A stretch of 64,000 bases of DNA from the NCBI RefSeq assembly GCF_011398925.1, contig NZ_AP022842.1, positions 3,940,001-4,004,000 of the forward strand. The letters run 5' to 3'. The notes below the pieces were generated by a model, which did not search any database, was not told the DNA's origin, and saw only the letters and a program-made list of their open reading frames with translations. Position 1 is the first letter of the stretch; the number at the start of each line of letters is the position of its first letter. The stretch comes from Bacillus sp. KH172YL63 (GTDB lineage: Bacteria; Bacillota; Bacilli; Bacillales; Bacillaceae_B). Made by a program: the position numbers and the translations under genes. This document shows positions 41,332 through 50,915 of the stretch, one piece after another.

Positions 41332-42459
41332 TCATATTCCGAGCAGCCGCACAATCTGTTCGACCGTCACCCGAATCTGCTTCTCTGTCACGTCGCTCCT
41401 TAATGCTTCTTCGAGTGATCGGCACTCTGTCTGAATCGAGAAGACGGCATCAAGGTAACGATTCACCTCTGCCAATTCTGTATCAATACGGCCTGCAATG
41501 CCGATCACCTTCTTGTTGTGTTTCTTGGCCAGCTTCGCAACGCCTACAGGTACTTTCCCCATGAGCGACTGCTGATCCAGGCTCCCTTCACCTGTTATGA
41601 TGATATCCGATTTCATGACCTTTTCTTCCAATCCAGTCAGTTCGATCATTGTATCGACGCCAGATTGAAGGACACCATTCAATGCCGCTAAGATTCCTCC
41701 CCCAAGTCCTCCTGCAGCGCCTGAACCGGGGACTTCTTGAACGTCTATCCCATACTTCTCCTTGAACAAGGCCGCCAGCCGAACCATCGCCGCATCGAGC
41801 TCCTCGATCCCTTCAGCCGTTCCCCCTTTTTGTTTTCCATAAATACGCGCAGCACCATCCTCACCATGGAACGGATTCGTCACATCACTGGCAATCGTGA
41901 ACGAGCATTGGTTTAGCTCCGGGAGACGATCACGCTCTGAGAAAGATCCTATCTTCAGCAATGGATTTCCTGCCGGCCCGACTTCTTTCCCGTCCACGTC
42001 ATAGAATGTCCACCCCAACGCCTGGAGCATTCCCACGCCTCCATCATTCGTCGCACTTCCACCGAGGGAAATCACAATATCACGATAGCCATTCAACACT
42101 GCGTCCTTAATCTGTTCGCCCAATCCATATGTATTGGTCCGCAACGGATTTCTCTTTTCGAATGGGACAAGGGGAAGACCACTGCTTCTGGCACTTTCAA
42201 TAAACGCCGTACGCTCATGCAGAATCACATATTTGGCACGGATTGTATTCATTAAAGGATCTTTCACCTCAACTTCACGCTCTTGTCCATCCATGGAATC
42301 CAGCAATGCATCGAGTGTCCCCTCTCCCCCGTCTGCCATCGGAGCATTTACTACATGGGCAACAGGCATTGCTGAAAGAATCCCCTCACGAGCCGCCTCA
42401 CCCACGTCAAAGGCAGATAATGAATCCTTAAAGGAATCAGACGCGATCAGAAATCTCAT
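41332..42459 (-). CDS. Glycerate kinase (GarK/GlxK family)
   Basis: 375 residues from ATG 42459 (RBS AGGAGGG; the in-frame GTG at 42468 abuts the RBS). It phosphorylates D-glycerate with ATP, in this family giving 2-phosphoglycerate. Landmarks: LIASDSFKDSLSAFDVGEAAREG, NAPMADGGEGTLDAL, ISLGGSATNDGGVGMLQALGW, PGSGAAGGLGGGILAAL, IITGEGSLDQQSLMGKVPVGVAKLAKK. It lies downstream of the mannosyl/glucosylglycerate genes, all on the same strand. Glycerate is the expected product of both, so it completes that pathway. A terminator at 42481 means reduced readthrough or a separate promoter. Confidence 0.92.
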   Translation of the reverse strand: MRFLIASDSFKDSLSAFDVGEAAREGILSAMPVAHVVNAPMADGGEGTLDALLDSMDGQEREVEVKDPLMNTIRAKYVILHERTAFIESARSSGLPLVPFEKRNPLRTNTYGLGEQIKDAVLNGYRDIVISLGGSATNDGGVGMLQALGWTFYDVDGKEVGPAGNPLLKIGSFSERDRLPELNQCSFTIASDVTNPFHGEDGAARIYGKQKGGTAEGIEELDAAMVRLAALFKEKYGIDVQEVPGSGAAGGLGGGILAALNGVLQSGVDTMIELTGLEEKVMKSDIIITGEGSLDQQSLMGKVPVGVAKLAKKHNKKVIGIAGRIDTELAEVNRYLDAVFSIQTECRSLEEALRSDVTEKQIRVTVEQIVRLLGI

Positions 42460-42480
42460 TGTACACACCCTCCTATGAAA

Positions 42481-42514
42481 AGGTGCCAGAAGCCTCTTTG
42501 AGCCACTGGCACCT
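42481..42514 (-). terminator. Terminator after the GH13_18 phosphorylase gene
   Basis: AGGTGCCAG (42481-42489) pairs with CTGGCACCT (42506-42514); TTTTC follows on the minus strand. Confidence 0.75.
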
Positions 42515-42526
42515 AATAGATATCAT

Positions 42527-44215
42527 TTATTTTATCCACATGAACTCATATGGACGCAACGCTACTTTTCCCTCGACTGTCTTACCACTCAACACATCTA
42601 CACCAGAATGAGGAAGCGTCGCTTCGGTTGAAGCAGCAGCTAAGTTGACTACAAACGTGATCTGCTCACTGGTCTCCTGATTACTTCGGACCAGCCCAAA
42701 TAACCGAGGTCCCAATTCCAATACTTCCTGACCTGCATAAGGAGAAAAAGCCGACTCCTTCTGACGGACTGCAATCATGTCCTTTAATCCTTCAAAGATC
42801 CCTTTTCTTCGGGAATTCTGTTCTAATTCCTCCATCACTGTCCCTAACTCCAGCTTCTCCCGATTGATTCGCCTGTTGATCCCGGATGCTTCCACCCCGG
42901 CTTCATCATTATGAGAGCCAAGTAAAGAGTGATAATAAATAGCAGGAACCCCTACAAACGATAATAGAATGGCATGTGCGGCCAGCATCTTCTTCACTTC
43001 AAGCTCCTCTGTCTCATCCTCGCCTTTATTCACCAAGGCAGCTGAATAATTGATATTGAGCTCATAGACGGACTGACTGCCATCAGGATTCGCTTTATAT
43101 GAGACCCGCCCGCCGTTTTCCATCACCTTATCCACGAGCAGCTGCTTCTCTTCCTCTGATAAAATCCCTTCGGTCGGACGCATCCCGATGCCATCATGAC
43201 TGGCCAGGAAGTTAAAGTAGGTGGCATCAGAAGACACTGTATCAATCGTCCTTGCCCACTCTGATAACTTCTCTCCATTATGCGTGGTGAGTGAAAACAA
43301 CACCAACGGCGGCAAGGAGAATTGATACACCATATTGGCCTCATCATTTCCATCCCCGAAGTAGCTGATATTTTCTTTATGAGGGACATTTGTTTCCGTG
43401 ATGATCTGTGTATGCGGCTTGAAGAAATTCATGACATCCCGCCATAGCTTGATGATTTCATGAGCCTCCGGCAAATGAATGGAGGAGGTGCCGGACTCCT
43501 TCCAAATGAACCCGATGGCATCGAGGCGGATGCTTGTCCCGCCCCTGCTTGCATACTCAAGTAAAATATCGGTCGTTTCCACTAACACGGGAAAGTGGCG
43601 GAAGTTCAAGTCAACCTGATCCTCACTAAAAGTCGTCCAGGTCGTCTTCACTCCGTCTTTCCCCTCATATTCATGATACAGCGGTGAAGTGCGGGGACGA
43701 ACGACCTGACTGTGGTCAAAAGTGTCATCCTTCTCGATGAAATAATCTTTATAGGTTGGGTCCCCATTCAAATAGCCTTGAAACCACCGACTCGATTTCG
43801 AGATGTGATTCGCCACAAAATCGAACATCAGCCGATAATCGTCAGAAAGCTCTTCAATATCCGCCCAGTCCCCAAGCTTCGAATCCACTTCCCGATAATT
43901 CACGACCGAAAAACCATCATCTGATGTATAAGGGAACATCGGCAATAAGTGGACATCGGTGATTGCCCCCTTCACCCGCTCATTTAAAAATGTATGAAGA
44001 GACGAAAGCGTCTGCTTTCCTTCTTCGTATATGCTGTCTCCGTAAGTGATGAGGTACACATTTTCTTCCGAGACAGGTGCAGCCTTCTGGAATGAGTGAG
44101 CTTCCCACTTATCGAAAAGCTCCTCAAACGTTTCCATGAACGCTTCTTTATAATCTTGACCATAGATGTTACGCAATTTGGATTCTACGCTTTGTAATAC
44201 TTGTTGCTTCGTCAT
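42527..44215 (-). CDS. GH13 subfamily 18 phosphorylase, probably glucosylglycerate phosphorylase
   Basis: 562 residues; RBS AGGTGA. Retaining alpha-glucoside phosphorylase fold: nucleophile in SIRLDAIGFIWKE, acid/base in QIITETNVPHKENISYFG, and FLASHDGIGMRPTEG. GH13_18 contains sucrose phosphorylases (about 490-510 residues), and glucosylglycerate phosphorylases such as E. coli YcjM (about 560). Length and the neighbouring glycerate kinase and mannosylglycerate genes favour 2-O-alpha-glucosylglycerate plus phosphate giving Glc-1-P and D-glycerate. PgcA at 29630 would use the Glc-1-P. Sucrose phosphorylase remains possible because a sucrose operon is close, but that operon is self-sufficient. 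Twelve bases after the GH38 gene, hence same operon. Confidence 0.85.
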   Translation of the reverse strand: MTKQQVLQSVESKLRNIYGQDYKEAFMETFEELFDKWEAHSFQKAAPVSEENVYLITYGDSIYEEGKQTLSSLHTFLNERVKGAITDVHLLPMFPYTSDDGFSVVNYREVDSKLGDWADIEELSDDYRLMFDFVANHISKSSRWFQGYLNGDPTYKDYFIEKDDTFDHSQVVRPRTSPLYHEYEGKDGVKTTWTTFSEDQVDLNFRHFPVLVETTDILLEYASRGGTSIRLDAIGFIWKESGTSSIHLPEAHEIIKLWRDVMNFFKPHTQIITETNVPHKENISYFGDGNDEANMVYQFSLPPLVLFSLTTHNGEKLSEWARTIDTVSSDATYFNFLASHDGIGMRPTEGILSEEEKQLLVDKVMENGGRVSYKANPDGSQSVYELNINYSAALVNKGEDETEELEVKKMLAAHAILLSFVGVPAIYYHSLLGSHNDEAGVEASGINRRINREKLELGTVMEELEQNSRRKGIFEGLKDMIAVRQKESAFSPYAGQEVLELGPRLFGLVRSNQETSEQITFVVNLAAASTEATLPHSGVDVLSGKTVEGKVALRPYEFMWIK

Positions 44216-44227
44216 GATATCACCTGC

Positions 44228-46867
44228 TTATGATAGTTTGATCGTGAGATGGCTTTTAGGAAGAATATCAATTTCACTGCCTGCCTCTTGCTGCCATTCT
44301 TCCGCCAGGTTCGTGATGGAAATCTCTTCAAAGCCATGTTGTACTGTACACGTTTGAACAGATTCAGTCGGGTTGAATAATCGGATGACAACAGAAGAAT
44401 CATCATACGCCCGCTTACAAGTACTCATGAAAATGGAAGGATGATCAATCTGCACGAATGTTGCAGCACCCTCCATTTCCTTGAGCGGATATGGAATTTC
44501 AAATCGCTCGAGTCTCTCTTCAAAGGTGTTCAAGCTTTGTTTCTGATAGCCTGCATGACGACCGATATAGCGGTCGGTTATGTTAAATATTCCTGCCGGT
44601 TCTACAGGCCCTGCGTAAAGCGCATATTCGAATGTCATCTTTTGTTTCATTTGTGCATCAGGTGTATAAACCACCTTATTATTAATGCCCGAGGCTCGTC
44701 CAGGACGCCAAGCCAAGTCGTCTTTCCCCAATAATCCAACGCTTCTAAATAGCGTCAGCGCCAGTTCACCGGTATCTCCCATCACTTCATACTCTTTCAT
44801 CCCCCGTGTAATGGCAGCGAAGGTATGCGCTTCACCACATACCCCGGCAAAATTTTCGAGAGAGTAGATCGGTACGGGGGCTTCAGCAAATCCATTACCC
44901 TTCCAATCCTTCATATACGGATTGTCCACGCTCCGCTCAATCAGCCCAAACCCCTGATCGGCGAAGGTTGTCTCCGGCTGCCCCGCTCCAGTATTCAGCA
45001 TGACACGTACCCGATGATCTTCCACTTTATTCTCGATCGTATGCTTCATACGGACCAGACGTTCGTTCTTTCGCAATTCTATAGTGGTAAGGATCACCAA
45101 CGGTTCACTGTTTGTTCCCGACTGACGCTCGGTCAAGTTTCCGGGTACGAATCGCTCATGCTTCATGACGATCTTCTGCGAAAGTGCACCTGTGTCAACT
45201 GATACCAGTTCTCCACCTTCCAACCATAATGGCTGATCACCTTCCAACGGCGAAAAGTCATAGGAGTCCCCGGCATCGCCAACATCCTCAAAACGTATCA
45301 AATCCGTTATCTTAGTCCCGTTATGCTTTTCAGTCAGGGTTACATTCCCTTCGATGAATTCTACTTTTACATGTTCATTTTCAATCGACGGATTCCTGCT
45401 CTCTTCCACTTTCCCCATCGGATCGCTGGTTTCTTCCACGATGTATGCTTCGTATCCCAATCCGGAAACTTCGTTTAATTCTGCCATGATGACGGTCCGG
45501 TAATATCCAGGTACCTCTACCTGTTTCTCCCCTTCTGCAGTCACAACAATCTTCTTACCGCCGCTGATATACTCCTGATCGACGGCTTCCATATTCACGG
45601 TCTCACCACTGAGTTTTTTCAATTTGAAGTGCCGGGATTTCGTAAACAGTACAGCTTCCACTGTACCTGAAAAGACTGCAGCGTCCGTATTGAAGAAGAC
45701 AAAGATGGAATCTGTGCCAAGCTTATGGCTGATTGCTTCCGTCATCTGTTTCTTCAAGATATTCAGAAGTCCGTCTGCCATACGATCCACCTTTTCAAGG
45801 CGTTGAACGATAGCAGAATTCGTGTCGTCAGAGTTACAGCCACCGATGCTGTCATGGGCATGGACATCAAAGAGTTCTTTCCACATTCCGTCCAGCCATG
45901 CCTGCGGATAACGGAGGCCGGCTGATTGAGCAATGACGGCCAACGGTTCAAGTACATTCAGTATTTTATGTTCCACTTCATAATTCAACTTTTTAATATC
46001 ATAACGCTGAGAACGAATCGTATTGTGAATGCGGGATTTCTGTGTCGCAGTCAGTTCGCCTTCTATGATGTTGGTGAACTTGTCACTGTTTTCCCACGCA
46101 TCCTGCATAAAGGTCTCGTAGTCTGAAAGGACAAACTCATATTCTTCCGAGCCCTCATTCAATTTCTTGATCGTCTCAGGGAAATGCTCACGGACGAGTA
46201 CCTGATCGCCTCCAGCAGGAAGGAGGAGGTGATCACTATTCTGATTCAAATCTGCGAGCTTCTCCAGGATCGGATACAACCGCTCCTCTTTATACTCCTC
46301 TGAAGCTTCAAGGAATTTCCCCGGACCATACCCGAAATAAAGATTGTTGGCATGAACCGTGACGCCGTCAGGAGATTTCCATTTAAAGTTCACATCCCCT
46401 TTCAGCTGATCGGTGTAGATCCCCCGCTGAAGGACACTGTTGTCTATGCCGAATCCCTGGAATATGGAAGGCAGATACTGATTCTGACCGAAGATATCCG
46501 GCAGATAACCACAATTCATGCTGTGGCCATAGCTTTTTGAAATCTTCGTACCGTAAAGCAGGTTGCGAATGATCGACTCTTTATTCACAAGCAAGGAATC
46601 TGTCTGCGTATACCATGGACCGATAAAGAGCTTCTTCTCTTCCACAAGCTGACCTAAACGGTCTCTGTTTTCAGGGCGGACTTTTACATACTCTTCTACA
46701 ATACTTGCCTGGGCGTCGAATACATAACCCGTATAGTCTCCGTCTGTTTCAAGGACATTTATGAGGTGATCAAGATTTTCCGCCAATAAGATGTTCGAAT
46801 CTTCTATAGTGAAGTACCACTCCCGATCCCAATGGGAATGGGGTACGACGTATACACGCTTTTTCAT
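44228..46867 (-). CDS. mngB: GH38 alpha-mannosidase, MngB-like (mannosyl-6-phosphoglycerate hydrolase)
   Basis: 879 residues from ATG 46867 (RBS GGAGGG seven bases upstream). Zinc-binding His and Asp in VYVVPHSHWDREWYFT, nucleophile Asp in GYLPDIFGQNQYLP, and HDSIGGCNSDDTN place it in GH38. The long beta-rich second half (about 500-879) is typical. E. coli MngB is 877 residues and hydrolyses 2-O-(6-phospho-alpha-mannosyl)-D-glycerate to mannose 6-phosphate and glycerate. The PTS gene directly upstream has the MngA domain order, so the same reaction is likely. Cytosolic. Confidence 0.88.
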   Translation of the reverse strand: MKKRVYVVPHSHWDREWYFTIEDSNILLAENLDHLINVLETDGDYTGYVFDAQASIVEEYVKVRPENRDRLGQLVEEKKLFIGPWYTQTDSLLVNKESIIRNLLYGTKISKSYGHSMNCGYLPDIFGQNQYLPSIFQGFGIDNSVLQRGIYTDQLKGDVNFKWKSPDGVTVHANNLYFGYGPGKFLEASEEYKEERLYPILEKLADLNQNSDHLLLPAGGDQVLVREHFPETIKKLNEGSEEYEFVLSDYETFMQDAWENSDKFTNIIEGELTATQKSRIHNTIRSQRYDIKKLNYEVEHKILNVLEPLAVIAQSAGLRYPQAWLDGMWKELFDVHAHDSIGGCNSDDTNSAIVQRLEKVDRMADGLLNILKKQMTEAISHKLGTDSIFVFFNTDAAVFSGTVEAVLFTKSRHFKLKKLSGETVNMEAVDQEYISGGKKIVVTAEGEKQVEVPGYYRTVIMAELNEVSGLGYEAYIVEETSDPMGKVEESRNPSIENEHVKVEFIEGNVTLTEKHNGTKITDLIRFEDVGDAGDSYDFSPLEGDQPLWLEGGELVSVDTGALSQKIVMKHERFVPGNLTERQSGTNSEPLVILTTIELRKNERLVRMKHTIENKVEDHRVRVMLNTGAGQPETTFADQGFGLIERSVDNPYMKDWKGNGFAEAPVPIYSLENFAGVCGEAHTFAAITRGMKEYEVMGDTGELALTLFRSVGLLGKDDLAWRPGRASGINNKVVYTPDAQMKQKMTFEYALYAGPVEPAGIFNITDRYIGRHAGYQKQSLNTFEERLERFEIPYPLKEMEGAATFVQIDHPSIFMSTCKRAYDDSSVVIRLFNPTESVQTCTVQHGFEEISITNLAEEWQQEAGSEIDILPKSHLTIKLS

Positions 46868-46933
46868 GGATGTTCCCTCCAAATAATAGGTAAAGGGTTC
46901 CGGGTCAATGAAGATCCGGCCCCCTTTATATGA

Positions 46934-48886
46934 TTATTTTTCGTTCTTTTTCAATAGTGCGAAGCGGATAAAGATGTTAGAGAATGCAATGAACAGCGTT
47001 CCGACCGCCAGCCCGAGCAAGTATGCCCACACATTTTCCACAAGAGGCCATCCCCAGATGGCAGGAAGCGGATACCATTGGACTGCACCGAGCAGCACTG
47101 CCGTCACGGCACCCAGTATCGCACCGATGATGTTTATCGGAATCGTGATGAGCGGATTCCGGAGCATGAATGGAATCGCACCCTCACTGATGGCGATGAA
47201 TCCAAGCAATAATGACGTATTCCCTGCCACCCGCAGGTTCGCATCGAACACTCTGCGACCTACAACATATTTATCAATGACCGTTGCCAGTCCAAGCCCG
47301 ATCGGCGGGATGACAATCGCCAGCACCCTTGGCGTCAGTGGATAAATTTGATCCGCCGCCAGCCCGATTGCGATGGCACCTGCCGCCTTATTGATCGGAC
47401 CGCCAAGGTCGAATGCAGTGGCTGCAGCGATGATGCTCGCGAGCACGACGTTTCCTGCGCCTTGCGCTGCTGTGATCCATTCACTCAGAAGGGCATTCAA
47501 TCCCCCGAAGACAGGATCGACAATGTAGAAATTCAGGAAGAAAATCGATAAGACCGAGATCGCCGGAATGATGAGCATCGGCTTCATTGCAATCAGATTT
47601 TTATTCAGCTTGATTTTTTCATTTAAGAATTTTGACACATATCCTGCGGTTAGTCCGAGAATCAATGCGCCGAGGAAACCAGATGGAATTCCTCCTTCAA
47701 TTCCCCAGAACGTGTAGTGAAGTCCTGCAGCAAATACACCCCCGATAAACCCGGAAACAAGTCCAACCCGGTCTGCTATTGCATAGGCAACGAAAGCACC
47801 GAAGATCGGATACATGAATTTAAAGATCATTCCACCGAATTTATCCAAATAATGAAGGATGACTAACAGTTCATTTGAATGGGTGGCGTATTTCACATCA
47901 TTGATGGTGTCAACAAGCCCAAGCGGCATGGCGACAAGCTTTGCGATCCCCATCATGAGACCCGCTGCCACGAGGACGGGAATCATATATGAAATTCCGG
48001 TCATGACTGCCTGGGTGATCTCCGACATAAGACCTTGCTTACTTCCACCCGTCGACATCTCTTCTTCACTGCTGTCACCTGTTACGGTTCCATCAGGATT
48101 CGTCAACGCCCGGTTGATGATATCCTTCGCATGCTTCAACGGTTCTGCCACACGGGTCTGTACATACGGCTTGCCTGCGAAGCGCTCTTTATTCTTAGGG
48201 GCAATGTCTGTCGCAAACACAACCGCATCTGCTTCTTTTAAAATCTTTCCACGGTGCTCGTCTTCAATCCCGTTCGCACCCTGTTTCTCTGTGAGGACCC
48301 GGACACCCAATTCGCGCCCCGCTTTCTCAAGTGCCTCTGCCGACATATATGTATGGGCGATTCCCGCCGCACACGCTGTGATGGCAAGGACGGTTTTTGT
48401 ATATTCTTGAGGTGCGTCTTCTTTTACTCTCTGACCGTCAAGCGCTGTCAGAAACTCACTTGGTGAAGTAGCAGCCATCAGACGATCGATGAACGCTTTA
48501 TCCATTAACCTGGTGCTTAATTCAGAAAGGATGCTCAAATGAGTGGACCCTGCCTCACCATCGGGAATGGCCAGCAGGAATACAAGCTCGACGTGATTCT
48601 CAGGATCGATGCTTTCCCATGTATCTATTCCTTTTTGCAGTCTCGCAACGGCAAATTGTGCTTTCTTTACGGCTTTGCTTTTCCCGTGGGGGATGGCAAG
48701 CCCTGCCTCTAATCCCGTTGGGGAAATCTTCTCCCTCTCGAGCACTGCCTGCATAAACGCTTCTTTAGATGTTAAAACACCCTGTTTATCCAACGCATCT
48801 ACAAGCGTTTCAAGAATCTCTTGCTTAGAGGTTGATGTACGATCAAATATGACTAGCTGTTCATCTGTCATTTTTCTTAATTCCAT
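46934..48886 (-). CDS. mngA: PTS transporter EIIABC, MngA-like (2-O-alpha-mannosylglycerate)
   Basis: 650 residues from ATG 48886 (RBS GAGAGG; GTG at 48895 is too close). Domain order A-B-C: EIIA with GLAIPHGKSKAV (about residue 64), EIIB of fructose type with ITACAAGIAHTYMSAEALEKA (Cys about 169), EIIC (about 290-645) with ISYMIPVLVAAGLMMGIAK and ISEGAIPFMLRNPL. E. coli MngA is 658 residues with the same order. The linkage to a GH38 mannosidase, GH13_18 phosphorylase and glycerate kinase makes mannosylglycerate the preferred substrate; fructose is the alternative. First gene of the operon, divergent from the RpiR regulator. Confidence 0.85.
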   Translation of the reverse strand: MELRKMTDEQLVIFDRTSTSKQEILETLVDALDKQGVLTSKEAFMQAVLEREKISPTGLEAGLAIPHGKSKAVKKAQFAVARLQKGIDTWESIDPENHVELVFLLAIPDGEAGSTHLSILSELSTRLMDKAFIDRLMAATSPSEFLTALDGQRVKEDAPQEYTKTVLAITACAAGIAHTYMSAEALEKAGRELGVRVLTEKQGANGIEDEHRGKILKEADAVVFATDIAPKNKERFAGKPYVQTRVAEPLKHAKDIINRALTNPDGTVTGDSSEEEMSTGGSKQGLMSEITQAVMTGISYMIPVLVAAGLMMGIAKLVAMPLGLVDTINDVKYATHSNELLVILHYLDKFGGMIFKFMYPIFGAFVAYAIADRVGLVSGFIGGVFAAGLHYTFWGIEGGIPSGFLGALILGLTAGYVSKFLNEKIKLNKNLIAMKPMLIIPAISVLSIFFLNFYIVDPVFGGLNALLSEWITAAQGAGNVVLASIIAAATAFDLGGPINKAAGAIAIGLAADQIYPLTPRVLAIVIPPIGLGLATVIDKYVVGRRVFDANLRVAGNTSLLLGFIAISEGAIPFMLRNPLITIPINIIGAILGAVTAVLLGAVQWYPLPAIWGWPLVENVWAYLLGLAVGTLFIAFSNIFIRFALLKKNEK

Positions 48887-48957
48887 GAGGTTCACCTCTC
48901 TATATGTTCTCTGAAATCCCTTACAATGTATTTATATCATAGAAAAAACGCGTCTTT

Positions 48958-48983
48958 TGTACATCCAGCGTATAATTGTACAT
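48958..48983. promoter_or_regulatory. Repeated TTGTACAT motif, candidate operator of the mng operon
   Basis: TTTGTACAT and TTGTACAT occur with TGTACA centred 19 bases apart (48958-48963 and 48977-48982), midway between the divergent mngA and rpiR-type genes. Same-face spacing of two palindromic hexamers suggests a dimer-of-dimers site for the adjacent RpiR-family regulator. Confidence 0.45.
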
Positions 48984-49023
48984 AATGAAAGCCTTCTCAT
49001 AAGCCGGATGCGCTAAAATTGTC

Positions 49024-49070
49024 TTGCAATCAATGATATAATGAGATTATAAACGATGAAACGGTTTACA
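49024..49070 (+). promoter_or_regulatory. Promoter of the RpiR-family gene with a palindromic box
   Basis: TTGCAA (49024-49029), 17 bases, TTATAA (49047-49052). An extended -10 TGATATAAT at 49034-49042 is an alternative. TGAAACGGTTTACA (49057-49070) follows, one mismatch from the cre consensus and with symmetry AAAC-G-GTTT, placed to block transcription. Confidence 0.5.
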
Positions 49071-49081
49071 AAGGAGTCTAT

Positions 49082-49825
49082 ATGGGGAAAGTATTGGATC
49101 GGTTTTCACCTTATATCGGGGAACTTACATACGCAGAAAAGCATGTTCTTTATTATGTAGAGGAAAGCCTGGAAACGGCGAAGAATCAGTCATTGACCTC
49201 AATGGCCGAAAGCAACAGCGTCAGCACAACCACCATCATCCGCATGTGCCACAAGCTTGGACTCAGCGGATTCTCTGAATTCAAGTTCCACCTGAAGAGC
49301 ATGGATGAAAATGTGGGACCGGCTGAGAATATGCTGGAGCGTTACCGTCAGGATACGAATGCAACACTGGCATCCCTGCGGGTAGAAGAATTGGAGAAGA
49401 TCAGTCAGCAATTATTACAGGCGAACCGCGTCATGATTGTGGCCGTCGGCTTGACGAAGATGGTCGGGGAGTACTTCAGCAAACTGTTCATGCAGGTGAA
49501 TAAACCGACGTCTTATGTATATGAATCTCATATCATCGACCTGCTTCCCAACATGGTACAACAGGACGACCTCATCGTCTTCATCTCCTCCAGCGGAGAA
49601 ACGAAGACCATTGTCGGGGCAGCGGAGAAAATCCGCTACAAACATGCAGACTCCCTCTCGATCACCAATTCAGCCGACAGTACGCTGGCGAAGATCACCC
49701 GGAATGCGATCAGTGCCGATGTACAGAAAGTACAGTTTGCCGGCTATGATTTGACACCAAGATCTACGATGGTGATCTTGATTGATTTGATTTTCGAGTT
49801 TTATTTGAAGAAAGTGATGAAGTGA
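49082..49825 (+). CDS. MurR/RpiR-family regulator with SIS domain
   Basis: 247 residues; RBS AAAGGAG. The N-terminal helix-turn-helix (about 1-77, SLTSMAESNSVSTTTIIRMCHKLGLSGFSEFKFHLK) precedes a SIS sugar-isomerase-like ligand domain (about 105-235, ANRVMIVAVGLTKMVGEYFSKLFMQVNK, DLIVFISSSGETKTIVGAAEKI). Members sense phosphosugars. Divergent from mngA, so likely controls the mannosyl/glucosylglycerate operon, taking the place of the GntR-type MngR of E. coli. Convergent with manA, with a shared terminator. Confidence 0.88.
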   Translation: MGKVLDRFSPYIGELTYAEKHVLYYVEESLETAKNQSLTSMAESNSVSTTTIIRMCHKLGLSGFSEFKFHLKSMDENVGPAENMLERYRQDTNATLASLRVEELEKISQQLLQANRVMIVAVGLTKMVGEYFSKLFMQVNKPTSYVYESHIIDLLPNMVQQDDLIVFISSSGETKTIVGAAEKIRYKHADSLSITNSADSTLAKITRNAISADVQKVQFAGYDLTPRSTMVILIDLIFEFYLKKVMK

Positions 49826-49904
49826 GGATTAAACAACTGTTTAGATGAATCATACCTTTAGTAGAAGCGTTCAAAGATGTTAATTAAACGTTTGGTTAAA
49901 TGCA

Positions 49905-49948
49905 AAAAAGCGAGAAGCTTCCCGTGTCCAGGAAGCTTCTCGCTTTTA
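49905..49948. terminator. Bidirectional terminator
   Basis: AGCGAGAAGCTTCC and GGAAGCTTCTCGCT form a perfect 14-bp stem over CGTGTCCA, with A- and T-runs on the flanks. Confidence 0.9.
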
Positions 49949-49958
49949 TTCATCCACA

Positions 49959-50906
49959 TCACACATGTGAAACAATCAATTCAACTTGTCCTTCAATCTC
50001 AAATGTTTCTACATCCTCCGGCAGGATGAAATGATCTCCTTTACTCAGGGCATACTCTTCCCCGTGGATTTTCAGGACACCGTTCCCTGTCAGGACACTC
50101 CCGAGCTGAAAAGGCTGGTCCTGTACAAATGAGGCATGTCCATCCACTTTCCACTTATAAACAGTGAAGTATTCTGCTTCCACAAACGTCGTGGCTTCCA
50201 ATCCTTCACGTTTTTCCACGACCGGTTCTACCGCTTCGGCTTTGTGGGGGATCGTCGTCACTTCTATCGATTTTCCGATGTGAAGCTCACGTGTATTTCC
50301 TTCAGCATCCTTGCGGTCATAGTCATATACGCGATATGTCGTATCGGAGCTTTGCTGTGTTTCCAGTACCAGTGTCCCTTTGCACAATGCGTGAATCGTA
50401 CCGCTTGGGACGTAGAAGAAATCACCAGGCTTCACCGGGATGCGGCGGAGCAGGTCATTCCACTCACCTTTTTCAATCATCGAAACAAACTCTTCCTTCG
50501 ACTGGGCGCTGTGTCCGAAGATCATTTCCGCATCTTCGTCACAATCGATGATATACCAGCACTCGGTTTTACCCAATTCTCCATTTTCATGTTCCTTCGC
50601 GTAGGCATCATTCGGATGAACCTGCACAGACAAATCTGCGTTCGCATCCAATATTTTCGTCAATAACGGGAACACCGGGGACGGATGGTTTCCAAACAAT
50701 TCACGATGCTCATTCCAAAGCTCACCGATTGTCTTACCTGTGAACTCCCCATTGATGACTGTACTTTGTCCGTTCGGATGACCTGAGATCGCCCAGCATT
50801 CCCCTGTTATGTCAGATGGGATATCGTAGTTGAACTGGTCCTTCAGGGCAGTGCCTCCCCAGATTCGTTCCTGGAATACGGGTTGTAGAAATAGTGGTTG
50901 GTTCAT
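49959..50906 (-). CDS. manA: Mannose-6-phosphate isomerase, class I
   Basis: 315 residues; RBS AGGAGGC. It interconverts mannose 6-phosphate and fructose 6-phosphate; zinc cupin fold. Landmarks: PVFQERIWGGTALKDQF, GECWAISGHPNGQSTV, DLSVQVHPNDAYAKEHENGELGKTECWYI (zinc His and Glu), and VPSGTIHALCKGTLVLETQQSSDTTYRVYDYDR. Last gene of a three-gene operon with a ROK kinase and a GT-B protein. It serves the mannose PTS, the mannosylglycerate route and mannoside phosphorolysis, explaining why one copy stands among these clusters. Confidence 0.93.
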   Translation of the reverse strand: MNQPLFLQPVFQERIWGGTALKDQFNYDIPSDITGECWAISGHPNGQSTVINGEFTGKTIGELWNEHRELFGNHPSPVFPLLTKILDANADLSVQVHPNDAYAKEHENGELGKTECWYIIDCDEDAEMIFGHSAQSKEEFVSMIEKGEWNDLLRRIPVKPGDFFYVPSGTIHALCKGTLVLETQQSSDTTYRVYDYDRKDAEGNTRELHIGKSIEVTTIPHKAEAVEPVVEKREGLEATTFVEAEYFTVYKWKVDGHASFVQDQPFQLGSVLTGNGVLKIHGEEYALSKGDHFILPEDVETFEIEGQVELIVSHV

Positions 50907-50915
50907 GGTAGCCTC

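Noticed and set aside
42527..44215. GH13 enzyme as sucrose phosphorylase
   Set aside because: Possible by family, but its length, operon with GH38 and PTS genes and the nearby glycerate kinase fit glucosylglycerate better. Not fully excluded.
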